Origin: a bacterium
GTDB taxonomy: Bacteria; CAIWAD01
NCBI GenBank assembly: GCA_030685015.1
Contig: JAUXWS010000025.1
Span: 1-53,458 of the forward strand
DNA: 53,458 nucleotides
Direction of reading: 5' to 3'
Shown here in pieces: positions 34,979 to 45,100 of this stretch (position 1 is the stretch's first letter; each line of letters starts with the position of its first letter). A model generated the notes under the pieces. The model saw only the letters and a program-made list of their open reading frames with translations. It was not told the origin of the DNA and searched no databases. A program made the position numbers and the translations under genes.

Positions 34979-35842
34979 ATGGACATCAGGGCCAAGGACT
35001 ACCGCCTGCCTCCCGGCGGCAAGGTGGACAGCGCGAAATGGCCGACCCAGGTGAAGGCCTTCTACCGTTCCAGGAAGCAGTACCAGAAGCTCCTGGCCGG
35101 GCAGGTCGAAGGGCTGGGCGCGCAGCAGCGGCTGCTTCACGCCACCGGCCGCCACGCCGTGCTGTTGGTGTTGCAGGGCATGGACACGGCGGGCAAGGAC
35201 GGCATCATCCGCCACGTCCTGTCGGGAGTCAATCCGCAGGGCCTGGTTGTCCATGGCTTCAAGCAGCCCAGCGCCGAGGAGCTGGCGCACGACTTCCTCT
35301 GGCGCACGGCCTGCCGCCTGCCGGAACGAGGGCGGATCGGAGTCTTCAACCGCTCCCACTACGAGGAGGTGCTCATCGTCCGCGTGCATCCCGAGTTGCT
35401 GAATGGCCAGGGCCTGCCCGCGGACCGGCTCGATCCGAAGACCATCTGGACGCAGCGCTTTCGCTCCATCGTGGAGTGGGAGGACCACCTGCATCGCAGC
35501 GGCACCCGCCTCGTCAAGATCTTCCTCCACGTCTCAAAAGAGGTGCAGCGCCAGCGCCTGCTTGAGCGCCTGGACGACCCGCACAAGCAGTGGAAGTTCA
35601 GTGTCGCGGACGTGGTCGAGCGAGGCTACTGGGACGCCTACCAGCTCGCCTACGAGCAGTGCCTGGGCACCACCAGCACCGAGCACGCCCCCTGGCATAT
35701 CGTGCCCGCCGACGACAAGGCCAACGCCCGCCTGATCACGGCCCAGATTCTGCTGGACGCGCTGGTCGCCCTGAATCTGGCCCTGCCCGCGACCAGCGCC
35801 CGGCGCCGGCGAGAACTGAAGAGAATCCGCAAGCAGTTGTGA
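34979..35842 (+). CDS. ppk2: Polyphosphate kinase 2 family phosphotransferase
   Basis: The 287-residue protein has Walker A LQGMDTAGKDG (about 65-75), the lid motif FNRSHYEEVLIVRVHP (about 123-138) and FLHVSKEVQRQRLLERLDDP, as in the PPK2_rel_1 subfamily that phosphorylates AMP or ADP with polyphosphate. AGGAGG precedes the ATG. By subfamily it is a nucleotide-regenerating class and not the polyP-synthesising PPK1. Its neighbour is a PRC-barrel gene. A convergent cupin gene follows after 100 bp without a gene. Confidence 0.92.
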   Translation: MDIRAKDYRLPPGGKVDSAKWPTQVKAFYRSRKQYQKLLAGQVEGLGAQQRLLHATGRHAVLLVLQGMDTAGKDGIIRHVLSGVNPQGLVVHGFKQPSAEELAHDFLWRTACRLPERGRIGVFNRSHYEEVLIVRVHPELLNGQGLPADRLDPKTIWTQRFRSIVEWEDHLHRSGTRLVKIFLHVSKEVQRQRLLERLDDPHKQWKFSVADVVERGYWDAYQLAYEQCLGTTSTEHAPWHIVPADDKANARLITAQILLDALVALNLALPATSARRRRELKRIRKQL

Positions 35843-35942
35843 TGGCCTGGAGGCTTGTCGGCCCGCCTTTGCTTCGGCCGCCGGCGGGGTCGACGGCGAC
35901 CGCGCGGACGGCGCGGCACGGTGGGGGGTGGCGAGGCCCGGC

Positions 35943-36335
35943 CTACTCGGTCGTTCGGCTGTCGAAGGTCGCGCTCTCCGCCACCGCCGCGGCGCGGGTG
36001 GCATGGACCACCCCGTCCCGATGGCTGGGGGGCGCGTATAAAATGGTCAGTCTGAGGGGCAAAGCGCCTGTATTGACAATGTTATGCCTCGTCCCGGCGG
36101 GGACGAGCACGGCGTACCCCGCCCGGACCGCCGTCGGCACGCCGTCCAGCGACGCCACGCCCGACCCCTCCTCGACGCGGAAGAGCTGGTCCAGTTGATG
36201 GATTTCCTCGCCGGTCTCCCCGCCGGGCGGCAGCGCCATGAGGACAAGCTGACAGTGCGCCGCCGTGTAGAGCACCCGGCGGTAGTCCGTGTTGCGGACG
36301 GCCAGGTCCCCGATGTCCTGCACAAACCCCTTCAT
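35943..36335 (-). CDS. Cupin-domain protein
   Basis: The 130-residue single-domain cupin has motif 1 in PPGGETGEEIHQLDQLFRVEEGSG and motif 2 in VPAGTRHNIVNTG (segments of about residues 37-58 and 79-91). The usual HxH pair is reduced to one His followed by Gln (IHQ), while Glu/Gln and the motif 2 His remain, so metal binding is plausible but not certain. The product is 2 bases from the stop of the upstream alpha/beta hydrolase gene, so they are co-transcribed. Substrate unknown. Confidence 0.82.
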   Translation of the reverse strand: MKGFVQDIGDLAVRNTDYRRVLYTAAHCQLVLMALPPGGETGEEIHQLDQLFRVEEGSGVASLDGVPTAVRAGYAVLVPAGTRHNIVNTGALPLRLTILYAPPSHRDGVVHATRAAAVAESATFDSRTTE

Positions 36336-36337
36336 CT

Positions 36338-37216
36338 CTATGTCTCCGATATCGTGTGTTCCCGCGGATGCTTGGCGATTCCGCCGTCGGCGTGCGATGA
36401 GATGAAGTGGAGCAGGTCGGCATCCAGTCGCGCCCGGTGCGTGCCAGGCAGGCCGTGGGGCGCGCCCGGGTAGACAATCAAGGTCGCCTGCCGGACGATC
36501 GTGGCGGTACGCCGGGACGAGATGTCGATGGGCACGATCTGGTCGTCGTCACCGTGGATGACCAAGGTCGGCACGTCAATCCGCTGCAGATCCTCTCGGA
36601 AATCCGTCTCGGAGAAGGCCTTGATGCAGTCATGGGTGTTCTTGAGACCAGCCTGCATGCCCTGCTGCCAGAAGGAGTCGATCAGGCCCTGGGAGACCTG
36701 GGATCCGGGCCGGTTGGCGCCGAAGAAGGGCCCGTGGGCGATGTCCCGGTAGAGCTGCGCGCGGTCGGCCAGGGAGGCGCGGCGGTTCCCGTCGTACTTC
36801 TCCATCGGGACGCCGTCGGGATTGGCCGCCGATTGCACGAGCAGGGGCGTGACGGCGGAGATGAACACGACCTTGGCCACCCGCTTCGTGCCATGGCGGC
36901 CGATGTAGCGAGCCACCTCGCCGCCGCCCGCCGAGAAGCCGACCAGGACGATGTCGCGCAGATTCAGGGCCTCGATCAGTTCGGCAAGATCGTCGGTGTA
37001 GGTGTCCATGTCGTTTCCGCCCCAAGGCTGGCTTGAGCGGCCATGACCGCGGCGGTCGTGGGCCAGGCAGCGGAACCCGGCACCGGCCAGGCTCATCATG
37101 TGGGCCTCCCAGCTGTCCGAGTTCAGGGGCCAGCCATGGCAGAAAAGCACGGGGGCTCCACTGCCCCAATCCTTATAGAAGAGGTCCGTGCCGTCTTTCG
37201 TCCTGAGCCGACTCAT
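36338..37216 (-). CDS. Alpha/beta hydrolase, non-haem chloroperoxidase-like
   Basis: The start at 37216 (behind GAAGGAAGGAGAACACCC) gives 292 residues. Features are the oxyanion motif [13 protein letters not shown], the nucleophile elbow [13 protein letters not shown] (Ser about 101), the acid [11 protein letters not shown] and the base His in [10 protein letters not shown]. This pattern matches cofactor-free haloperoxidase/esterases. The upstream aspartase pseudogene ends 17 bp before it on the same strand, and the cupin follows, so the three formed one transcription unit. Confidence 0.9.
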   Translation of the reverse strand: MSRLRTKDGTDLFYKDWGSGAPVLFCHGWPLNSDSWEAHMMSLAGAGFRCLAHDRRGHGRSSQPWGGNDMDTYTDDLAELIEALNLRDIVLVGFSAGGGEVARYIGRHGTKRVAKVVFISAVTPLLVQSAANPDGVPMEKYDGNRRASLADRAQLYRDIAHGPFFGANRPGSQVSQGLIDSFWQQGMQAGLKNTHDCIKAFSETDFREDLQRIDVPTLVIHGDDDQIVPIDISSRRTATIVRQATLIVYPGAPHGLPGTHRARLDADLLHFISSHADGGIAKHPREHTISET

Positions 37217-37232
37217 GGGTGTTCTCCTTCCT

Positions 37233-38644
37233 TCATGGCGTGTCCGGAACAGCTTCATCCATCCAGGGAGCGCGGATCGTGGCCAGCGCCGCATCCACTT
37301 CATCACGGGTCACAGGACGCGAACTGTCGCCGCGCAGCAGCGTGCCGGCCGCCATCCGCGCCAGCGCCGCCTGGCGGATCGATCCTCCCGACGCGGCGGC
37401 CTCCCTCACCAGCGCCGCGCCTTGGTCGTATCCGATGAGCGGGTTGAGCGCGGCCGCCACGGACAGGTTGGGGGATGGGGCGAGCGCCGGAGGAGGCGCG
37501 GCGGCCAGCCCCCGCACGCACCGCTCCGTGAAGGCGTCGACGGAGTTGATCGTGATGTGCATCATCTCGAAGAGGCCGTAGGCGATGACCGGCATCATCA
37601 CGTTCAGCTCGAGCTGGCCAGCCTGAGAGGCGAGAGCGATGGTCGTGTCAAGGCCGACGACGTGGAACATGGTCATGTCCAGCATCTCGGCCATCACCGG
37701 ATTGACCTTCCCCGGCATGATGCTGGAGCCGGGCTGGACCGCGGGCAGGCGCAGCTCGGCCAGGCCCGCCGTGGGACCGGAGCCCAGCAGACGGAGGTCG
37801 TTGGCCACACGGATGAGGGTGAGGGCCAGGGTGCGCAGCGAGGCTGAGAAGGCGGTGGCGTCGGCCATGGACTGCATCGACTCGAAGAGGTTGTCCGACT
37901 CGTGGAGGACAAGTCCGCTGCGGGCGGACAACTCCTGGACCATCAGGTGGTGGAAGTCCCGGTGGGCGTTGAGGCCGGAGCCGACGGCCGTGCCGCCGAT
38001 GCCCAGCCGCCTGAGTTCCTCGGCCGCCTGCCGGATCCGCCCGGCATCCCGCTCGACGGCCCGCTGGTAGGCGCCGAACTCCTGGCCCAGGCGGAGGGGG
38101 ATGGCATCCTGCAGGTGTGTCCGCCCCGGCTTGACAATGCCCTCGAACTCGCCGGACTTCCCACCCAGCGTAAGCGTCAGGCGCGCCAAGGCGCCCAGCA
38201 GCTCGTCCAATCGCCAGAGGCATCCCAGCGTCCGCCCATCACCTCCGTCGCGGCCTGGATGATGGCATCGGCCCGCCTGGAGTCCAGCAGGCCCAGGCGA
38301 TGGTTGACCTGAGCGGCGGCCGCCTTGATCAATCCCATCGACCAGATGTAGGCGCGGCGCGGCCGCAGGCCCGAGATGGGGAAATTCTCGACGGCACGCT
38401 GCGTCTGCGCGCCGTAGAGGGCGTCGGCCGGCACCAACACCTCGCCCAGGGCGTCCACCTCACGCCGGACGGTGCCGCCGCGCGTCGCGCCGTGACCCTG
38501 TTCAGGCCCGGCAAGCGGCGCGGGAAGACGCCCAGGCGTCTCCCGGAACTGGCCGCCGTCGTCCTCCCACCGCATGATGTGAGGAGGATCCACGACAGCC
38601 TGCCTGGTCGGACTGGATAATGGCTTCACGTCGACTCCTTCCAT
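37233..38644 (-). pseudogene. Aspartase/class II fumarase, disrupted by internal deletion and frameshift
   Basis: The 5' part (ATG at 38644, with GGGAGG upstream) encodes [33 protein letters not shown] and [18 protein letters not shown]. Near 38211-38220 the frame changes and continues with [31 protein letters not shown] and the signature GSSIMPGKVNPVMAEM to a normal C-terminus. About 70 residues expected between GRWD and the LDELL helix are absent, including the TGSGTS-x-MN-x-NEV block and the catalytic-His HPNDHVN region. The product cannot be active. An N-terminal extension of about 55 residues precedes the conserved start. Confidence 0.85.
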
Positions 38645-39131
38645 GACGGCCTCCCGTCGCGCGCCGGCCACAGAAAACGCCGGTTCCCGCCCCAGAAGCA
38701 TCTCCTGTGGCCGGAGCCGGTTGAACACCACAGGGCCTTGGCCGCCTGCGGAAAGGGCTGTCCTGTCCGCCGACGCCATTGCAGGATGCGTGCCACTTCC
38801 AGGAAGCGTGGCCGCGAAGGCGGCCGCGGGCTGGGCGGACCCCGGCGCGCGGACGACTCCATCAAAATGGAGGGGGTCGCTCCATCACAATGGGTGTCGG
38901 CGACCACCGCCAGGGGCTGGCGCCGGGCTTTGCCCTTTGACCGGGCCGGGCGTGGCGCCGGCCCGGAATTTGCGCCGGATCCAGTGTGCAGGCCGAGCCG
39001 GCCATGGGATGCCTCGTCGCGCAACCGCCGCCTTGTCGCGCGGCTGGGAGACATGGGTGGGATCATCGGGAAGGACAGGCGGTGGCGGACTTCCACGGCT
39101 CTGGCGCCGCTGGGGGAGGGATGCGTCGGGT

Positions 39132-42100
39132 GTGGAGGCGGCCGGCGGGAGAGTGCCGGCGGTCTTCGGCGGCGAAGAACCGCCCCTGCGGGCGGAGCTG
39201 TTCAGCGTCGAGCAGATGGAGCGGCACGGAGCGCGGCTTGCCGCCACCCACCAGCTGAGGCGGGGACGCGTGCCGGATCAGCTGCTGTCCAGGCTGGCCG
39301 GGAATGAGCGGGTGCTCGGCGACACCTGTGACCTGCTGGCCGCGGCGGTTGCCGGGAAACACCGCATCACGCCCGCCGGCGAATGGCTGCTCGACAACGT
39401 CCATCTCATCCAGGAGCAGATCCTCACGGCGCGGCGCCACCTGCCCAAGGGTTACAGCCGCGAACTGCCCAGCCTGGCCGAAGGCGTCTCGGCCGGGCTT
39501 CCCCGCGTCTACGACATCGCGCTCGAGACGATCGCGCATGGCGATGGGCGGGTGGACCCTGAGACCCTGCGCCGCTTCATCGCGGCCTATCAAACAGTCG
39601 CCACGCTCCGGCTGGGCGAGTTGTGGGCCATTCCCATCATGCTGCGCCTGGCCCTGATTGAAAATCTGCGCCGCGTCGCCGTGCGGGTCGCCGCCGGCCG
39701 GGCGGACCGCGACCTGGCCGTCAGTTGGGCCCGCCGCCTGACGGAGATCCTCCGACAGGATCCGAAGAACCTGATCCTGGTGATGGCCGACATGGCCCGC
39801 TCCCTGCCACCCATGACCACGCCCTTCGTTTCGGAGCTGGCCCGCCGCCTGCAGGGTCGAGGCGCCGCCCTGGCCCTGCCCCTCACCTGGATCGAGCAGC
39901 ATCTGGCCGAGTCGGGCCTGAGCATCGAACAGCTGGTGCGTTCCGGCAATCAGCGGCAGGCGGCCGATCAGGTCTCGATCAGCAACAGCATCGGCAGCCT
40001 GCGCCTCCTGTCGACCATGGACTGGCGCGAGTTCGTCGAGGGGATGAGTCTGGTCGAGGAGGTCCTGCGCGAGGATCCGGGCGGGGCCTACCCCCGCATG
40101 GAGTTCGCCAGTCGCGACAACTACCGGCATGTGGTCGAGCGGGTGGCCAAGACGGGCGGACTGCCGGAGGAGATGGTGGCCCGCCACGCCCTCGACCTGG
40201 CCCGGGATGGCGCCGAGCGACACGGAGCGGGGCACCGCACCGCCCACGTGGGCTATCACCTGATCGACCAAGGGCTGACCGGGCTGGAACAGGCCACCGG
40301 TGCGCGCCTGCGTCTCGCCGCCCGCCTCCGGCGCCAGGCGGCCCGCGCGCCCTTGGCGCTCTATCTTGCCGCCATCTCGCTCATCACCTTGTCGGCGACC
40401 ACGGGTTTGGCCGCATTGGCGCGGGCGGACGGCCCCGCCGGTTGGATCCTGCCACCTGTCATCCTGCTGGCGCTCCTGGCGGCCAGCCAGCTGGCGGTGG
40501 CGGTGGTGAACTGGCTGGCCACCCTGCTTGCCTCGCCGCACATGCTGCCACGCATGGACTTTTCCGCCGGCATTCCACCCGCATCGCGCACTCTGGTGGT
40601 CGTCCCCACCCTGCTCACCCACCCGCAAGGCATCGACCACCTGGCCGAAGCCCTCGAGGTGCGCTTCCTGGGCAACCGCGACCCCAACGTGCTGTTCGGC
40701 CTGCTCACGGATTTCCCCGACGCGGAGGCCGAGGAACTGGCCGGCGACGGAGAGCTGCTCCAGCAGGCCCGGGAACGCATCGAGAGCTTGAATGCCCGTT
40801 ACAAGAACGGGGATGAGGGCTCTTTCTTCCTCTTCCACCGTCCGCGCCGCTGGAATCCCCACGACCGGACATGGATGGGCCACGAGCGCAAGCGCGGCAA
40901 ACTGGCGGATCTCAACCGCCTGCTGCGTGAAGGCGACGAGCGCGGCTTCTCCCTGGTGGCCGGGCCCCGGGCGATGCTGGCCGGCGTGGTCTACGTGATC
41001 ACCCTGGATACCGACACGCTCCTGCCCCGCGACGCCGCCCGCCGCCTCGTTGGCTCGATGGCCCATCCGCTCAACCGGCCTGTCTACAGCGAGACCCTGG
41101 GACGGGTCATCCAAGGCTACGGCATCCTCCAGCAGAGGGTGAGCGCCAGCCTGCCCGGCGCCGGCATGTCGCTCTACGCGCGCCTGCACGGCGGCGAGCC
41201 GGGGATCGACCCCTACACGCGCACCGTCTCCGACGTGTATCAGGACGTGTTCGGGGAGGGATCCTTCATCGGGAAGGGGATCTATGAGGTCGAGACTTTC
41301 GAGCGGTCGTTGCGCGGCCGCCTGCCGGAGAACCGCATCCTCAGCCATGACCTGCTCGAGGGCTGCCATGCCCGCTCGGGCTTGCTCAGCGACGTCCAGG
41401 TTTTCGAGGAGTACCCGTCCCGCTATGGCGCCGACGTGGACCGCCGCACCCGTTGGATCCGCGGTGATTGGCAGATCGCCTCCTGGCTGCTGCCGCGCGT
41501 GCCCGGTCCTGACGGTCGATCCCGGCCCAACCCGCTCTCGGCTCTCTCGCACTGGAAGGTATTCGACAACCTGCGCCGCAGCCTGGTGCCCGCCGCCCTG
41601 ACTCTGCTGCTGCTGTTGGGGTGGACAGTGTTCGCCGCCGCCGGCTTCTGGACGCTGGCCGTGCTGGGCGTGCTGGCGGCTCCGCCCGTGCTCGCCATCC
41701 TGCTTGATGCGATCCGCAAACCGGCCGAAGCCCAGGCCGGCCAACATCTGGCCCTTGTCGCGCACGCCGCCCGCCGGCGCATCTTCCAGACGGGACTCAA
41801 CCTGTCCACGCTGCCCCACGAGGCGTGGTACAGCCTGGGGGCGATCCTGCGCACCGTGGGGCGACTGTGCTTCACGCACCGTCGACTGCTGGAGTGGAAC
41901 TCGTCAGGCGAGCAGGAGAAGCAGAGTCGCGGCGATCTCGCCACCTCGCTGCGCAGCATGGCCGCCGGTCCCCTGCTCGCGGCCGGCACGGCCGCCTGGC
42001 TGGCCATCTCCGCTCCGGCCACGCTGGCGGTGGCTGGCCCCGTCCTCCTCCTGTGGCTGGGCTCCCCTTTCATCACCTGGATGATCAGCCGGCCCGTCCC

Positions 42101-45100
42101 TCAGCATGAAGCCCGGCTGAGCGAGGCGCAGCGCCGCTTCCTCGCTCGCACGGCCCGCAAGACCTGGGCCTTCTTCGAGACCTTCGTCGGCGCGGGGGAC
42201 AACTGGCTGCCTCCGGACAACCACCAGGAATACCGTGAAGCCACCCTGGCGCACCGCACCTCGCCCACCAACATGGGGCTGTCCTTGTTGGCCACCCTGG
42301 CCGCCCACGACTTCGGCTACCTGACGGCCGGACAACTGCTCGAGCGCACCGCCCGGACCCTGGAGACGATGGCGGGCCTGGAGCGCCACCGGGGACACTT
42401 CTACAACTGGTACGACACCATCCTGCTGAAGCCCCTGCCGCCAGCCTACATCTCCACCGTGGACAGCGGCAATCTGGGCGGCCATCTGCTCACGCTGCGG
42501 GCGGGCCTCCTCTCGCTGCTCGACCGCCCGATCCTTGGGGATCGATGGCTGGACGGCGTGCTCGACACCCTGGAGATCCTGGAGGAGTCGGCGGGTGACG
42601 ACGCGTCCGCCCTTGCGGGCGCGTTCCGGCAGGAGGTCGCCTCCGCGCTGCGCCAACGGCCGACCTCCGTGGCGGAGACGCGAGATCTGCTGGAGGAGCT
42701 CAGGCAACAGGCGGGGGCGATCGCCCAGGATCGGCGGGTCGAAGCGGCGGGCCGGGCGGGCTGGTGGTCCCGGACCCTGGCCGACCAGTGCGAGGCGGCG
42801 CATGACGAGCTGGCCCTCCTCTCCCCCTGGCCGGAGCCATCCGCCGGCGGGAGCGGGAATGGGAGGATCCCCACCCTGGAGGCGCTGTCCGGGCTGGTCG
42901 CGACCGCCGGGCCGCTTGCCCAGTGGCAGCAGCTGGACCTGGCCATCGGGCGCGCCCGGATCCGCATCGCCGAGATCCGGCGCCTGGCGCGTCTGGCCGG
43001 CGAACTGGCGGAGATGGACTACAGCTTCCTCTACGACAGGTCATCCCACCTGCTCAGCATCGGCTACCGCGTCGACGAGCGACGACTGGACGGGAGCTGC
43101 TACGACCTGCTCGCCTCCGAGGCGCGCCTCGCCGTCTTCGTGGCCATCGCCCAGGGACAGGTGCCCCAGGAGGGCTGGTTCGCGCTGGGACGCCTGCTCA
43201 CGACCGCGGGCGGCGAGCCGACCCTCATGTCGTGGAGCGGCTCCATGTTCGAGTACCTGATGCCGCTGCTGGTGATGCCGACCTTCGAGCACACGCTGCT
43301 GCATCAGACGGCCCGGGCGGCGGTGGCGCGGCAGATCGAGCATGGTCGGCAACTGGACCTGCCCTGGGGCATGTCGGAATCGGGCTACAACACGGTGGAC
43401 GCCCAGCTCAACTATCAGTACCGAGCCTTTGGCGTGCCGGGGCTGGGATTGAAGCGCGGCCTGGCCGAGGATGTCGTCGTGGCGCCCTATGCGACGGCGC
43501 TGGCGCTGATGGTGGCGCCGGAGGAGGCGTGTCGCAACCTGCAGCGCTTGTCCGCCGCGGGCGCGGAAGGATCCTTCGGATTCCACGAGGCGATCGACTA
43601 CACGCCCGCTCGCCAGCGGCGAGGAGAATCCCAATCCCTGGTCCGCTCCTACATGGCCCACCACCAGGGCATGAGCCTCCTGGCCCTGGCCCATCTGCTG
43701 CTGGATCGGCCCCTGCAGCGGTACTTCACATCCGAGCCGATCTTCCAGGCCACTCTCCTTCTGCTGCAGGAGCGCATTCCCCGCAGTGCGACGATCCACG
43801 CCCTGCCGGCGGGACCCGAGGGCCAGCCACACGGGGCCGGCCCGCCGGAAATGTCCTATCGCGTGCTGAGCCAGGTGGATGCGCCTGTTCCGGAGGTGCA
43901 ACTGTTGTCCAACGGCCGCTACCATGTGATGGTGACCCACGCCGGTGGCGGCAGCAGCCGCTGGATGGACCTGGCCGTCAGCCGCTGGCGCGAGGACGCC
44001 ACGCGGGACGCCTGGGGCATCTTCTGCTATTTGCGCGACGTGGAGAGCGGCACCGTCTGGTCCACCACGCATCACCCGACCCGTCGACGCGCCGAGCACT
44101 ACGAGGCGATCTTCTCCGAGGGACGCGCCGAGTTCCATCGCCGCGACCGCAAGGATGGTTTCGATTTCGAGGCCCACACGGACATCGTGGTGTCGCCGGA
44201 GGATGACATCGAGCTGCGCCGCGTCCGCATCACCAATCGCGCCGCCGGATCCCGCACGATCGAGATCACCACGTACGCGGAAGTGGTGCTGGCGCCCCAG
44301 GTCGCCGACGAACTCCATCCGGCCTTCAGCAATCTCTTCGTGCAAACGGAGATCATCCCCGGGAACCGCTTGATCCTCGCCACCAGGCGGCCGCGTTCCC
44401 GCGACGAGCGGGTGCCGTGGATGCTCCACCTCCTGGCCGTGCATGACGCGGTGGCCACCGACTATTCATGCGGAACAGACCGCGCCCACTTCCTGGGCCG
44501 GGGCCGGGACACCTCCGCGCCGCGGGCGCTGGACGCCGGCGGGGAGCTTGACGGCCGGCAGGGATCCGTGCTGGACCCAGTGGCGGCCATCCGCTGCCGC
44601 ATCACCCTGGAGCCGGAGCAGACGGTCACGGTGGACCTGGTCTACGGTCTCGCCGTCGGTCGCGAGGAGGCCCTCGCCCTGGCCGGCAAGTATCAGGACC
44701 GCCGGCTGGCCGACCGCGTCTTCGAGCTGGCCTGGACCCATGCCCAGGTGGTGTTGCGCCAGATCAACGCCCGCGAGGCGGACGCCCAGCTGTACTGCCG
44801 CCTGGCCAACACGATCATGTACTCGCACGCCTCCCTGCGTGCCGACCATGGCGTGCTGGCCGCCAACCGCCGCGGGCAGTCCGGCCTGTGGAGCTACGCC
44901 ATCTCCGGTGATTTGCCCATCGTCCTGGTGCGCATCGCCGACCTGGACAACATCGACCTGGTGCGCCAGCTGATCCAGGCCCATGCCTACTGGCGCCTCA
45001 AAGGCCTGGCGGTGGATCTTGTCATCTGGAACGAGGACCGCGCCGGCTACCGGCAGGTGCTGCAGGACCAGATCCTGGGGCTGGTGGCCGGGGGGCGGGA

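Noticed and set aside
38645-39131. Coding sequence for the open frame before the glucan synthase
   Set aside because: The frame is open, but the translation has no similarity to the family N-terminus, and it overlaps the promoter area of the divergent aspartase gene.
39063-41879. A 938-codon minus-strand frame opposite the glucan synthase
   Set aside because: Low-complexity Gly/Gln/Val/Arg composition, antisense to conserved GT84 sequence.
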